The notes under the pieces: generated by a model | Databases searched by the model: none | The model's input: only the letters and a program-made list of their open reading frames with translations | Told to the model about the DNA's origin: nothing | Position numbers and translations under genes: made by a program | Shown: positions 10,081 to 19,721 of the stretch, piece after piece | Layout of the letters: each line of letters opens with the position of its first letter | Numbering within the stretch: position 1 is the first letter of the stretch | NCBI RefSeq assembly: GCF_001015195.1 | Contig: NZ_LDES01000007.1 | Span: 1-64,000, forward strand | Length of the DNA: 64,000 bases | Reading direction: 5' to 3' | Source: Sphingomonas sp. Y57 | Lineage (GTDB): Bacteria > Pseudomonadota > Alphaproteobacteria > Sphingomonadales > Sphingomonadaceae

Positions 10081-13041
10081 ATGCAAAAGCACGTCGTTCT
10101 GGCGGTGACGATGGCGATGGCAGGCGTCCTCGCGACATCGATGTCTCCGCTGTCCGCCGCCCGGCCCGCCCTCGCCGGCCCCTCGCCGGTCGAGAAGGCG
10201 CGGCTGGAGAAGATGCGCAAGGCCGCCGACGATCTGGATGAGGGCGCCGATCCGGCGGCCTATCGCAAGGCGTGGGAAGCGGTGCTGGCTTATGGCCGGA
10301 CGCTCTACCCCGCCGGACATCCGGAGCTGGCCTGGCTGGAGGGTGAACTCGTTACCGCCGATTATCTGCAAGGCGACGTCACCGGCGCGCTTGCACGCGC
10401 CGAGCGGCTGGGTGCGGAGCTCGAGGCAGGCGGAGCGGAGTATCGCGACCGGCGGATGGAGCTTGCCAACGGCCAGGTCGTGATCCTGATGACGCTCAGC
10501 GACCATGATCGCGCGCGCAAGCTCGCCGCCCAGGTCCTCGAATGGCGGATCGCCAAGAGCGAAGGCAAGCCGAGCAGCAACGTCGCCGCGGCCTATTCCA
10601 ACTATGCCAATGCGGAGTTCGAGTTCGGCAACTTCGACAAGGCCATCGAACTGGTCCGCAAGGCGAATGCCGAGGATCGCCGGCACGACAACATCCCGGT
10701 GAACGCCGCGCCGCGCTTCGCCAACCTGCCGATCTTCCTCCTGCAATCAGGCCGGCTGGAAGAGGCGATCGAGGAAGCGCGCGCGACCCAGGCGACGCTC
10801 GAAAGCTTCATGCCCAAGGGCCACCCATATCTGGCGACCAATCTCAACACGCTTGCTCGCATCCTGCTCATGCTGGGGCGCCCCGGCGAGGCGGAGGCCG
10901 TTTCGCGCAAGGCGGTGGATATCGCCGTGGCCCGCTTCGGTCAGAGCCAGCAGGCCGTCAGCTACATGGTGACGGTCGCGCAGGCGCTGACAGCGCAAGG
11001 CAAGACCGGGGATGCGATAGCCATGGCCCGCCAGGCTACGGACATCCTGACCAAGGGCATAGGCCCGGACGCGCAACGCACCTTGATGGCCCGGGAGAGC
11101 TATGCCGACGCTCTCGCCGGCTCGGGCGACCGCCAGCAGGCGATCGATATCCTGCGCGAGGTGAACGCAACCCGCGACCGCAAGCTGCCGCCCTTCCACC
11201 GCGACCGCATCACCGGTCGCGACCGGCTCGCCATCTTCTCGTTCGAACAGGGCGACATGGAGACGGCCAGGACCGTCCAGGGCGAGGCACAGGCCCTGCG
11301 TCGCTCGACCTTCCCCGCCGAAGACATCGCCAACCTTACGGGCGAGACGCGGCTGGGCGCTATCGAAGTGCATGCCGGCGACAAAACAGGCGGGCTCAGG
11401 AGGGTGGAAGCGGCGGCAGCGCTGCTCGACGAGCGACTGGACCGGCTGCGCGCCGCCGGCACCCGCCGCTCTGGTCTCGAGATTGATATCCGGACCGCCT
11501 ATGGCTGGGCTCTCGATGCCGCGGTGACCGCCGGCGACGAGGCCCTGGCCTTCCGGCTGGCGCAACGAATGATGGAGAGCTCGGCGGGACGAGCCGTGCA
11601 GGAGGAGGAAGCGCGGTCCGCGGCCGGCGATCCGCGACTGGCCGAACTCATCCGCGAGCGCCAGGATTCCGCGATCGAGCTCGAAGCGCTGCTCGATCGC
11701 CAGCTTCGCCTCGCCGGACGCGGCGCCGACGCCGCGACCATTGAGGCAGTGGCGGGGCAGCGCAAGGCCGCCGCCGAACGCCTGGAGCAGCGCACCGCCG
11801 CGCTGGCGGCCCGCGCGCGCCATCTCGTCGCACCGGCTGGCTCCGATCCCCTTGCGCTCGAAACCGTGCGCAGCGCGCTCCGTTCCGACGAGGCCTTGCT
11901 CGTCGCCGGCGTGGCCGAAAGCCGCACCACCCTGTTCGCGGTCACGCGCGAAGCGGTGGCCATGGCCACGACGCCCGCCGCCGCTCAGCAGATCGCGACC
12001 TTGGTGGCCCGGCTCCGATCGGGCATCAGCCCCCAGGCGGCAGCTGCGCGAAATCTCATCCTGCGCGCGGGATCGCCGACCCGCGCCGCGATAGCCGACG
12101 ATCAGGCGCCGGCCGGCTTCGATTTCGACGCCTCCGCGCAGCTGCACGAGATGTTGTTTCCTCCGCCGATCCAGGCGGCAATAGCACATAAGCCGCGCCT
12201 GCTCGTCGCGACCAATGCGAGCCTCACCACGCTACCCTTCGCGGTTCTCGCGCCACGCCGAAGCGATCCGACCTTGCGGAACGCGCAGTGGCTGATCCGG
12301 GATCATGTCCTCGTCACCCTTCCGTCCATCTCCAGCGTGACGGCGGCACGCCCGACGAGCGCCGGGCGTAAGGTGCGCAGCTTCTTCGCGGTCGGCGCGC
12401 CCGAACTGTCGCCGGCGGGCACGGCGCTGGCATTCCGTTCGGCCGACATGGCAAGGCAGGTCCGCGACCTCCCCGCCCTGCCCGCAACGGAGCCGGAGCT
12501 CCGCACCGTCGCACGCGCACTAGCCGCTCCGGAACAGAATATCCTCACCGGGAGCCGCGCGACGGAACAGGCGATCCGAACCGCCGACCTGACGCGCGCC
12601 AACGTCCTGGCCTTCGCCACCCACGGCCTGATGGCTGGCGATCTCGACGGGCTCGACGAACCCGCGTTGGTGATGACGCCGGGCGGCTCCGACGACGGTC
12701 TGCTCACCGCCAGCGAGATCATGCGGCTGCGGCTGGCCGCGGACTGGGTGATCCTGTCCGCCTGCAACACGGCGGCCGGCGGCAGCGGCGACGATAGCGG
12801 CCTGGCTGGCGTGGCACGAGCCTTCCTCTATGCCGGGGGACGCAACCTGCTGGTATCGCACTGGGCCGTTCGTGACGACGCAGCTGCCTATCTGTCGGTC
12901 GAGACCGTCCGGAAATATGGACGCGGCACGGACCCGGCGCGCGCGCTTCGCGGAGCCATGCTGCGGATGATAGACAAGCCGCCATTCGAGGGGGCCGAAC
13001 AGCCGGTCAATTGGGCGCCCTTCGTGTTCGTCGGGCGTTAG
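10081..13041 (+). CDS. Exported TPR-CHAT protein (caspase-like protease fold), 986 aa
   Basis: The 986-residue product starts with a likely signal peptide (basic MQKH, hydrophobic core, Ala-rich stretch to about residue 35). Residues 60-400 are Ala-rich helical repeats of TPR type (for example AYSNYANAEFEFGNFDKAIELVRKA and ATNLNTLARILLMLGRPGEAE, pattern-level evidence). Helical, coiled-coil-like sequence follows. The C-terminal CHAT domain (about residues 680-985) keeps both catalytic residues: His848 in FATHGLM and Cys895 in ILSACNTAAGG, plus the typical FLYAGGRNLLVSHWAV segment. CHAT domains are relatives of caspases and separase, so proteolysis is likely, but the substrate is unknown. Exported CHAT-TPR proteins are common in proteobacteria without known roles. 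It stands alone on the plus strand between two minus-strand blocks. Confidence 0.9.
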   Translation: MQKHVVLAVTMAMAGVLATSMSPLSAARPALAGPSPVEKARLEKMRKAADDLDEGADPAAYRKAWEAVLAYGRTLYPAGHPELAWLEGELVTADYLQGDVTGALARAERLGAELEAGGAEYRDRRMELANGQVVILMTLSDHDRARKLAAQVLEWRIAKSEGKPSSNVAAAYSNYANAEFEFGNFDKAIELVRKANAEDRRHDNIPVNAAPRFANLPIFLLQSGRLEEAIEEARATQATLESFMPKGHPYLATNLNTLARILLMLGRPGEAEAVSRKAVDIAVARFGQSQQAVSYMVTVAQALTAQGKTGDAIAMARQATDILTKGIGPDAQRTLMARESYADALAGSGDRQQAIDILREVNATRDRKLPPFHRDRITGRDRLAIFSFEQGDMETARTVQGEAQALRRSTFPAEDIANLTGETRLGAIEVHAGDKTGGLRRVEAAAALLDERLDRLRAAGTRRSGLEIDIRTAYGWALDAAVTAGDEALAFRLAQRMMESSAGRAVQEEEARSAAGDPRLAELIRERQDSAIELEALLDRQLRLAGRGADAATIEAVAGQRKAAAERLEQRTAALAARARHLVAPAGSDPLALETVRSALRSDEALLVAGVAESRTTLFAVTREAVAMATTPAAAQQIATLVARLRSGISPQAAAARNLILRAGSPTRAAIADDQAPAGFDFDASAQLHEMLFPPPIQAAIAHKPRLLVATNASLTTLPFAVLAPRRSDPTLRNAQWLIRDHVLVTLPSISSVTAARPTSAGRKVRSFFAVGAPELSPAGTALAFRSADMARQVRDLPALPATEPELRTVARALAAPEQNILTGSRATEQAIRTADLTRANVLAFATHGLMAGDLDGLDEPALVMTPGGSDDGLLTASEIMRLRLAADWVILSACNTAAGGSGDDSGLAGVARAFLYAGGRNLLVSHWAVRDDAAAYLSVETVRKYGRGTDPARALRGAMLRMIDKPPFEGAEQPVNWAPFVFVGR

Positions 13042-13097
13042 ACCAGCGCATCTTGCCGGCTGGACGAGCAAGGCGCGCCGAAGCGAGGCCGAGTGCC

Positions 13098-14216
13098 CTA
13101 TTCCTCCAGGCCGTGGCCCGCCGCCAGATAATCCTGGCTGCGCATCTCCATCAGGCGCGACACGGTGCGCTCGAACTCGAAGGCGCCGTCGCCATCGGGA
13201 TAGAGTGCCTCGGGCTCAGCATCGGCGGTCGCCAGCAGCTTGACCTTATGTTCGTAGAGCGCGTCGATCAGCACCTTGAACCTGGCCGCCTCGTTGCGCT
13301 TCTCGGGCGTCAGCAGCGGAATGCCGACGATGATCACGGTGTGGTAGTTGCGCGCGATCGCCAGATAGTCGGCGGCTCCGCGCGCCTCCGCACAGAGCCG
13401 CTTGAACGAGAATGCCGCGACGCCCTTCAGGCTCTTCGGCACGTGCAGGGTACGCCCGCCCGGCACCGCGATGTCCGCCGTCGGGACATGCGCCCGATCT
13501 TCCGGAGGATAGTCGGTCAGGCGGAAGAAGGCTTCCGAGACGGCGGCGGTCGCCGCCGGCCCGTTGGGAGCGTACCAGACCGGCATACCGCCCAGCCGTT
13601 CGAGCCGATAATCGGTCGGGCCGTTGAGGGACAGTACGTCGAGCCTGGCTTCGATCAGGTCGATGAAGGGCAGGAAGAGCTGCCGGTTGAGCCCGTCCTT
13701 GTAGAGGTCGCGAGGCGGGCGGTTCGAGGTCGTCACCACCGTTACCCCGGCGTCGACGATCAGCCCGGTGAACAGCCGGCTGAGGATCGCCGCGTCAGCC
13801 ATGTTGTTGACGACCATCTCGTCGAAGGCGAGGAGCTTCGCCTCGGCGGCGATCGCCTCGACCACCGGCGGGATCGGATCGCCCTTCTCCTTCGCGCGCT
13901 CGACCCGTAGCCGCTCGTGCACCTCGATCATGAATTCGTGGAAATGGACGCGCCGCTTCGCGCCGACCCGGACGCAGTCGTAGAACAGGTCCATCATCAT
14001 GGACTTGCCGCGACCGACGCCGCCCCACATGTAGAGCCCGCGCACCGGCGGCGGCGCCTTGCGAAGCATCCGCCACAGCACGCTTCCCTTGGTCGGCTGC
14101 TCCTCAAGCGCCAGCGCGAGGGCGTTGAGCCGCTCGACGGTGGCGCGCTGGTCGGGATCGGGGCGCAACTCGCCCGCCGCGACCAGTTCCTGGTAACGGG
14201 CGGCGACGCCGGTCAC
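13098..14216 (-). CDS. zapE: Cell division protein ZapE (AFG1-like ATPase)
   Basis: The 372-residue protein is a AAA+ family P-loop ATPase of the AFG1/ZapE type. It has a Walker A motif in YMWGGVGRGKSMMMDLFY (about residues 60-77), a Walker B-like LLAFDEMVVNNMADAAIL and the sensor region VTTSNRPPRDLYKDGLNR. In E. coli ZapE acts at the Z-ring during constriction; the mitochondrial homologue acts in protein quality control. Its start overlaps the stop of the upstream thioesterase gene by four bases (ATGA), so the two are co-translated, and both lie downstream of sdhB on the same strand. Confidence 0.93.
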   Translation of the reverse strand: MTGVAARYQELVAAGELRPDPDQRATVERLNALALALEEQPTKGSVLWRMLRKAPPPVRGLYMWGGVGRGKSMMMDLFYDCVRVGAKRRVHFHEFMIEVHERLRVERAKEKGDPIPPVVEAIAAEAKLLAFDEMVVNNMADAAILSRLFTGLIVDAGVTVVTTSNRPPRDLYKDGLNRQLFLPFIDLIEARLDVLSLNGPTDYRLERLGGMPVWYAPNGPAATAAVSEAFFRLTDYPPEDRAHVPTADIAVPGGRTLHVPKSLKGVAAFSFKRLCAEARGAADYLAIARNYHTVIIVGIPLLTPEKRNEAARFKVLIDALYEHKVKLLATADAEPEALYPDGDGAFEFERTVSRLMEMRSQDYLAAGHGLEE

Positions 14217-14662
14217 GATGCCGCCTTGCGCACGATCGCCATGAAGCTGGCGACCATGGCATCGCGCTGCTCGACCGCTCCGCGCAGGAAGATCATGCGT
14301 CCGGTCTCGCGGGTCACCTCGACGATCAGGTCAATCGGGTCGTCGATGTCGGCGGCGCCAGCGAACTGGGTGCTCAACTCGACGGTGACGCCGCGCGGCG
14401 AACGTTCGTCGCCCAGCGCCAGCGGCGCGACGAACAAACCGACGTCGATGAAGGTCAGCAGCGCGCCGCCATGCACCTTATTGCCGAGATTGGCGTGGCT
14501 CGGCTGCGGCAACAATCGCAGCCGAGCCCGATCACCGTCCCGACGCACGGCAAGATCGCCCAGCACCGCATTGAAGCGATCCCGTGCCTTGATCTCCCAC
14601 CGGGACCAGCCCGGCATGTCGGGGTGCGGACCGAAGCGGTAAAGGTCCGTGTCTATTTCCAC
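14213..14662 (-). CDS. PaaI-type hotdog thioesterase
   Basis: The C-terminal 120 residues fit the hotdog fold of PaaI/YiiD-like acyl-CoA thioesterases: ANLGNKVHGGALLTFIDVGLF carries the HGG-x-D-like active helix, and PRGVTVELSTQFAGAADIDD is the following strand pair. The substrate is unknown. The start is uncertain. The frame runs back to 14722, inside sdhB, but GTG 14662 lies 19 bases after the sdhB stop and gives a normal length of about 149 residues. Neither start has a strong ribosome site. The stop overlaps the zapE start by four bases. Confidence 0.8.
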   Translation of the reverse strand: MEIDTDLYRFGPHPDMPGWSRWEIKARDRFNAVLGDLAVRRDGDRARLRLLPQPSHANLGNKVHGGALLTFIDVGLFVAPLALGDERSPRGVTVELSTQFAGAADIDDPIDLIVEVTRETGRMIFLRGAVEQRDAMVASFMAIVRKAAS

Positions 14663-14681
14663 GACGACGCGGCAGACCGGA

Positions 14682-15467
14682 TCAGAGCTGGCGCTCGACC
14701 ACCATCTTCTTGATCTCGCCAATCGCCTTGGCCGGGCTCAGGCCCTTGGGGCAGACATTGGCACAGTTCATGATCGTGTGGCAGCGATAGAGACGGAACG
14801 GATCCTCGAGCTCGTCGAGTCGCTCGCCGGTCATCTCGTCGCGGCTGTCGGCCAGCCAGCGATAGGCCTGGAGCAGGATGGCCGGTCCGAGGAACTTGTC
14901 GCTGTTCCACCAGTAGCTCGGGCACGAGGTCGAGCAGCAGGCGCACAGGATGCACTCGTAGAGACCGTCCAGCTTGTTGCGATCGTCCGGCGACTGCAGC
15001 CTTTCCTTGCCCGAGGGGGCCGGAGTGACGGTCTTCAGCCAGGGCTGGATCGACGCATATTGCGCATAGAAATGCGTGAAGTCGGGAACCAGATCCTTGA
15101 TCACGTCCATGTGCGGCAGCGGGGTGATGCGGACATCTCCCTTGCAGTCCTCGATCGCGGTGGTGCAGGCGAGGCCGTTCTTGCCATTCATGTTCATCGA
15201 GCAGGAACCGCAGATGCCCTCGCGGCACGAGCGGCGAAAGGTGACCGACGGGTCCTGCTCGCTCTTGATCTTGATCAGCGCGTCGAGGACCATCGGGCCG
15301 CATTCGGCGAGGTCGACCTCGAACGTGTCGTAGCGCGGATTCTCCCCGCTATCGGGATCGTAGCGATAAATCTTGAACGACTTGACGTCTTTCGCGTCGG
15401 GGGCCGCCTTGTGGACCTTGCCGTTCTTCTTGATCTTGCTGTTCTTCGGAAGCGCGAACTCGGCCAT
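14682..15467 (-). CDS. sdhB: Succinate dehydrogenase iron-sulfur subunit
   Basis: The 261-residue protein is complex II subunit B, which carries electrons from SdhA to the quinone site. It has the plant-type 2Fe-2S ligands in [19 protein letters not shown] with a later Cys (LACTT), and two C-terminal cysteine motifs for the 4Fe-4S and 3Fe-4S clusters ([16 protein letters not shown] and [15 protein letters not shown]). All expected ligands are present. The sdhC, sdhD and sdhA genes are about 6.9 kb away on the same strand, so the usual sdhCDAB operon is split. The gene must therefore have its own promoter, probably within 15468-15585. Confidence 0.96.
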   Translation of the reverse strand: MAEFALPKNSKIKKNGKVHKAAPDAKDVKSFKIYRYDPDSGENPRYDTFEVDLAECGPMVLDALIKIKSEQDPSVTFRRSCREGICGSCSMNMNGKNGLACTTAIEDCKGDVRITPLPHMDVIKDLVPDFTHFYAQYASIQPWLKTVTPAPSGKERLQSPDDRNKLDGLYECILCACCSTSCPSYWWNSDKFLGPAILLQAYRWLADSRDEMTGERLDELEDPFRLYRCHTIMNCANVCPKGLSPAKAIGEIKKMVVERQL

Positions 15468-15585
15468 GACTCGGTCCCCCTGCTTGGTTGGATGCCGCGA
15501 TAGCGAATGAATTCGCGCGGCTCAACACCTGAGCGCATCATATAGCATCCCTTGAACGGCCAAGGGGATAAACTAAAGCAGGCGC

Positions 15586-17112
15586 ATGTCGTCCGTCGCC
15601 CCTCCCGAGCTTCCGCCCGGATCGCGCCAGGTCGCCAAGGGCGCGGGCACCGCGCTGCTGGCGCGGGCCGGCGGCGTCATCGAGATCGTCTCGCAGCCGC
15701 TCTATGTCTGGCTGTTCGGCCTGCCGACCTATGGCCTCTACATGGTGCTCTGGTCGGCCGTGAACCTGATCGAGAATATCGCGGACCTGGGAATGACCAG
15801 TGCACTGCAGCGCGTCGTACCGCAGGCGCGAGACGATGCGGAGCGCGCCGCGGCGCTGCGCCAGGCTATGCTGCTCGGCCTTGGTCCGTGCATCTTGATC
15901 GCGCTGCTCGCCAGTCTCGGCGCGCACTGGATCGCCGGCGCGCTCAACGTCGCAGCCAAGGATCGCGACGAGTTGGCGACCGGCATCGCGATCTTCGCCT
16001 GGGCGCTTCCCTTCTGGGCCTATGTCGAGATCGCCACCTCGGCCTTGCGCGCGCGCAAGGCGTTCGGGCCGGAGATTCGCCTTCGGGTTATGTGGGAACA
16101 GATACTGCGGATGATCGCCGCGACGATGCTCGCGGCCTTCGGCGCCGGCACGCTCGGCTTGCTCATCGCGCATCTCTGCTCGCTGGCGATCACCTGCATC
16201 TTCTCGACGCGACTGCTCGCCCGCTATTACCGGTTAGACCTGGTGCTGCGCGGAGGCGGCCCGTCGATGCGCGCGAAGACCTTCTACGCCGGCATCTCGG
16301 TTCTGCCGTCGAACATCGTCAACAGACTGTTCAGCGACGCACCGCCGCTGGTGCTCAACCTTATCATCCCCGGTGCGGCGGGAGCCAGCGCCGCCGGCCT
16401 GTTCGCGATTGCGCGCAAGATCGCCAGCGGCGTCCAGCTCATCCGTCAGGCCTTTTCCTATGTGATGGCGCCGCTCGCCTCGGAAGCGGTGCGCCACGAC
16501 ATTCGGCACGTTGCCGAAATATACGGCTTCGCCACCCGCCTCACCATCGTCGTCGCCACCCCCGTCGTGTGCACGATCGTTGGCGGCGGCAGGGCGCTGC
16601 TGGGCTTCTTCGGCCCTGGAGCGCAGGCCGCCTACCTCGCGCTGGCGCTGCTTACCTTTATCCGCCTGATCGAGGCGGTCGCGGGCCAGGCCTCCGCGAT
16701 CCAGTCGGTCATCAGCCGTTATCACCACCCGCTTGTCGGCAGCGCGATCGGCCTGGCCGTATCGCTGGCGCTCGGCGCGCTGCTGCTGCCGGAAGGCGGG
16801 ATGGACGGCATGGCGATCGCCGTGTCGGCGGGCATTACCGTATCGGTGGTCACACCCATGATCCAGCTTTGGCACCATCAGCATATCCATCCCTTCGCTC
16901 CGCCCCTCGCGCGGGCCGCCATCGTGTCGGTTGCGGTGGGCGTGACGATCTTTCTCGTCTCGGAAGTGCTCTCGCCCTTCCACCACACCGTCCGCGCCGG
17001 AATCGGGGTCGTGCTGCTTATCGCCGGCATCTGGATCTCGGGCCGGCTCGGGCTCAGCCATGACGACAAGCTCGCCCTGGGCAAGACGGCCAGGAAGCTG
17101 AGGCTTCTATAG
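15586..17112 (+). CDS. Wzx/MATE-like polysaccharide flippase
   Basis: The 508-residue protein is mostly hydrophobic with about 12-14 predicted membrane segments and short charged loops. This matches the polysaccharide biosynthesis (Wzx/RfbX, MOP superfamily) export family. Recognisable regions are the N-terminal 'GAGTALLARAGGVIEIVSQPLYVWLFG' followed by 'YGLYMVLWSAVNLIENIADLG', typical of O-antigen and lipid-linked saccharide flippases. It would move a lipid-linked glycan across the inner membrane. It is divergent from sdhB and is followed by a probable glycosyltransferase, which supports a role in envelope glycan assembly. The precise substrate is unknown. Confidence 0.85.
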   Translation: MSSVAPPELPPGSRQVAKGAGTALLARAGGVIEIVSQPLYVWLFGLPTYGLYMVLWSAVNLIENIADLGMTSALQRVVPQARDDAERAAALRQAMLLGLGPCILIALLASLGAHWIAGALNVAAKDRDELATGIAIFAWALPFWAYVEIATSALRARKAFGPEIRLRVMWEQILRMIAATMLAAFGAGTLGLLIAHLCSLAITCIFSTRLLARYYRLDLVLRGGGPSMRAKTFYAGISVLPSNIVNRLFSDAPPLVLNLIIPGAAGASAAGLFAIARKIASGVQLIRQAFSYVMAPLASEAVRHDIRHVAEIYGFATRLTIVVATPVVCTIVGGGRALLGFFGPGAQAAYLALALLTFIRLIEAVAGQASAIQSVISRYHHPLVGSAIGLAVSLALGALLLPEGGMDGMAIAVSAGITVSVVTPMIQLWHHQHIHPFAPPLARAAIVSVAVGVTIFLVSEVLSPFHHTVRAGIGVVLLIAGIWISGRLGLSHDDKLALGKTARKLRLL

Positions 17113-17155
17113 AAGCCGCTGTCGGGAACACTTCCATCAAGGGGACTTCATACTG

Positions 17156-18745
17156 ATGCCCGGCCAGCCCGACCCGATCGACGGAGATGCATTCACGGCG
17201 GCCATCCGGCAGATCGAGCGCGCAGCGGCGATGCTGCACGAAGCCATCGCCGCCGGCCGGTCGGAGGACGTGATCCAGGCGGCCCAGGAGGGCGATAGCT
17301 GTCCCCTCATCATCGTGGAGGCCGCCAACTTCCTGCGGGACAGCGGCCATCAGCAAATAGCCCTGGAACTTCTGGAACGGGGCCTCGCCCTGGACGGGCC
17401 CACCGTGCTGGTGCAGCATAATTATGCCCGGCATTGCCGAGCCGCGGGCCAGCTGTTGGAAGCCGCCCGCTGGATGCGCAGCGCCATGCTGCGCAACCGC
17501 AGCAGCGCAGCGATGGCGCTGGAACTTTGCGAAATCGAACTGGGCATCGACGAAGCCACCGCGATGGACATGGTCGCGCTGGCCGTCGACCTTCGCTGGG
17601 TGGACCCGCCCGGCCTGAAGTCCGTGGCCCATCTGCTGCTGCGCTCGGCACGGCCCGACATCGCCGCGGTTCCCCTGATGATGTTGCGCATCCGGAAGCA
17701 GGATGATGCGGAGGTCCGCGGGACGCTGTCGGAACTGTTCGACCGCCATGGCGATTTCCCCCAGCTCCCGCTCGCCGTCCGCCAGCGGCTCGGCCTGGAC
17801 CGGATCGACACCGGGATCACGATCAAGGCCGCTTCGGCCCACGACAGACTGGTGCAGGCCATCGGCCCGGAGGCGATCGCGAGGGCGCGGGAGCGCGAGC
17901 GTTCCGATCGCTGGATCGCGGACGTCGACGATATCTGGACCTTGCTCAGGGACCAGGTCGCCCGGAGAGAGCCGTTTTCCTTCGTCCGGGGCGGCGACGG
18001 CGAAGGCCGCTTCATCGCGGCAATGACCCCGGAATTCCGGACGCTGCTGAGCGGAGGCGACGCCGACGCGATGCTGCGCCAGATCTGGCTCAACTGGTTC
18101 GGGCAGGATGTCGGCGAGGTCGAGCGGTCGAGGCTGGAAGGCCTGATACACCAGTTGGCACAGGCCTTCGCCAATGCCGACCTCGTAGGGCTGACGTCAG
18201 CGGCGGTGATAGACCATGATGTTGCACATGTCGGCTACCGCACCGTGCTGGATCGCTGGATGGACGGCCTGTCCGCGGCGCCCGGGCAATTCTATACCGA
18301 CGCCAGCAATCCGCTTTTCCTCCACAATGCCGATCCGTTTCTGCGCCGACTGCTGCAAGGCGAACGGTTTCTCGGGCTGATATGCCCGCATCACGACCTT
18401 GCTCCTCGCCTCGGCGCCTATCTCGGCATCCACGATGTCGCCGCGCACATCGTCCCCGGGGAGACCCCGCTCGGTCGCCCCGAAGAACGGCAAAACCGCG
18501 GCGAGCATTTCCCGCGGGTCTTCGACCGAGTGATGGCGGAGATCGACGTGCCCTTTCCCGGTGCCTGCTATCTGATCGGCGCCGGCCTGCTGGGAAAGAT
18601 CTACGCGGATCGGGTTCGGCAGCTCGGCGGCATCGCGATCGACATCGGCGCGCTGGTTGACGGCTGGGTCGGCATCAACTCGCGGCGGCGCGCCTTCATC
18701 GAGCTTGCCGCCAACCCCCTGCCCTCGCCGGCAACAGCCGGCTGA
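17156..18745 (+). CDS. GT-D-fold-like glycosyltransferase with an N-terminal helical-repeat region
   Basis: The 529-residue protein has two parts. Residues 1-235 are helical and resemble degenerate TPR/Sel1-type repeats (for example VEAANFLRDSGHQQIALELLERGLALDG and NYARHCRAAGQLLEAARWMRSAML). The C-terminal half begins with PFSFVRGGDGEGRF, which matches the signature at the start of the GT-D glycosyltransferase fold (pattern [F/I]xx[I/V]RxGDGE). It ends with CYLIGAGLLGKIYADRVRQL followed by GGIAIDIGALVDGW, the typical GT-D closing segment. The assignment is from motif memory, not a search. It starts 43 bases after the flippase gene, so both probably act on the same cell-surface glycan. Confidence 0.65.
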   Translation: MPGQPDPIDGDAFTAAIRQIERAAAMLHEAIAAGRSEDVIQAAQEGDSCPLIIVEAANFLRDSGHQQIALELLERGLALDGPTVLVQHNYARHCRAAGQLLEAARWMRSAMLRNRSSAAMALELCEIELGIDEATAMDMVALAVDLRWVDPPGLKSVAHLLLRSARPDIAAVPLMMLRIRKQDDAEVRGTLSELFDRHGDFPQLPLAVRQRLGLDRIDTGITIKAASAHDRLVQAIGPEAIARARERERSDRWIADVDDIWTLLRDQVARREPFSFVRGGDGEGRFIAAMTPEFRTLLSGGDADAMLRQIWLNWFGQDVGEVERSRLEGLIHQLAQAFANADLVGLTSAAVIDHDVAHVGYRTVLDRWMDGLSAAPGQFYTDASNPLFLHNADPFLRRLLQGERFLGLICPHHDLAPRLGAYLGIHDVAAHIVPGETPLGRPEERQNRGEHFPRVFDRVMAEIDVPFPGACYLIGAGLLGKIYADRVRQLGGIAIDIGALVDGWVGINSRRRAFIELAANPLPSPATAG

Positions 18746-18796
18746 GATTTCGGCGGAGGCCACGACCGGCACGGCGCTGTCACGTCCGCCTCCGGG

Positions 18797-19594
18797 CTAT
18801 TCGTGCGCCCGTTTCCGCAGGATTTCCTCGACCATCGCATGATCCGACGGCTTGTCGACGTCGATGCAGGCTTCGGCATAGGGTAGCAGCACCGCCCTCG
18901 CGGTCAGGCCCAGCCGCCGTCCCACCCGCGCAACCGCGCCGCCGAGCGTCAGCAGCCTGAGCGCGATCATCAGCGACAGGCCGAAGCCGAAGGCGCCGAG
19001 CACGGCGCGCACCTTCTTGCGCTGCTGCTCAACCCGCCGCCAGACCGCGAGCACCTTCAACGCCTCGGGGCTGCCGAGCCAGAACAGGTTGGCGCCCGAG
19101 TAAGCGCCGCCCCGAAAGGGGAGCCAGGTACGGCGATTGCCCGGATAGGCGGCCTCCAGCACTTTCCTCTCGACGAGCGCCGCGGCGACGTCGGCTCCAT
19201 CGGCCCCGACCTTGAATCGATCGATCATCGCATCGTCGAGCAAGACGTTGTCGGCGGTGGTCAGCAGGAAGGGATAGGCCTGCGGCATCGCCCGCAGCGT
19301 CTTCTCGATCGCTTCGACGATCGATGCCCCGCTGTCGCGCACCGTGACCCGCGCCTCGTCCCGCAGCCAGCGGGTGGCGGGATGATCGAGCAGCGCGTCG
19401 CCCTGCTGGGCCAGGATGACGATGCGCTTCACGTCCTGTCGCGCGGCAAGGGTGCTGCCCACCCAGGCGAGCATCGGCTGGCCCGCCACGTCGATCAGCG
19501 CCTTGAACGGCTCCCCGAAATGCTCCGCCAGCGGATCGACGCCGGGCCGCTGCCCGGCAAGGAGGATCACGGTAAAAGCCGAATTGATCATCAT
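18797..19594 (-). CDS. MobA-like nucleotidyltransferase family protein
   Basis: The protein is about 265 residues with an N-terminal NTP-transferase start, FTVILLAGQRPGVDPLAEHFGEPFKALIDVAGQPML, in which the LAGQRxG...K pattern binds the nucleotide. A LLTTADNVLLDD segment provides the metal-binding Asp. The C-terminus carries a hydrophobic stretch (VRAVLGAFGFGLSLMIALRLLTL) that could be a membrane helix. ATG 19594 is chosen because the family motif starts there. It is divergent from the CDP-alcohol phosphatidyltransferase. It could activate a phosphorylated alcohol or sugar with CTP or GTP, or act on a downstream intermediate; the substrate cannot be read. Confidence 0.75.
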   Translation of the reverse strand: MMINSAFTVILLAGQRPGVDPLAEHFGEPFKALIDVAGQPMLAWVGSTLAARQDVKRIVILAQQGDALLDHPATRWLRDEARVTVRDSGASIVEAIEKTLRAMPQAYPFLLTTADNVLLDDAMIDRFKVGADGADVAAALVERKVLEAAYPGNRRTWLPFRGGAYSGANLFWLGSPEALKVLAVWRRVEQQRKKVRAVLGAFGFGLSLMIALRLLTLGGAVARVGRRLGLTARAVLLPYAEACIDVDKPSDHAMVEEILRKRAHE

Positions 19595-19721
19595 CGTGCC
19601 TTGCCAGCCCCGGGCCGCGTCGGCAAGGAACGCCGACGTCAACTCGATTATGGTGATCATGCAAATCACAAGCGTACCGAACGTCCGATCGACCGGGACA
19701 AATCCGACGCAGATATGGGGA

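Noticed and set aside
10747-12189. Minus-strand frame of 480 codons over the CHAT gene
   Set aside because: It is antisense to a gene with clear domains and has no recognisable features.
19416-19721. Longer N-terminus of the CDP-alcohol phosphatidyltransferase gene
   Set aside because: The extension overlaps the divergent nucleotidyltransferase gene and has antisense-like composition; ATG 19722 is more likely.
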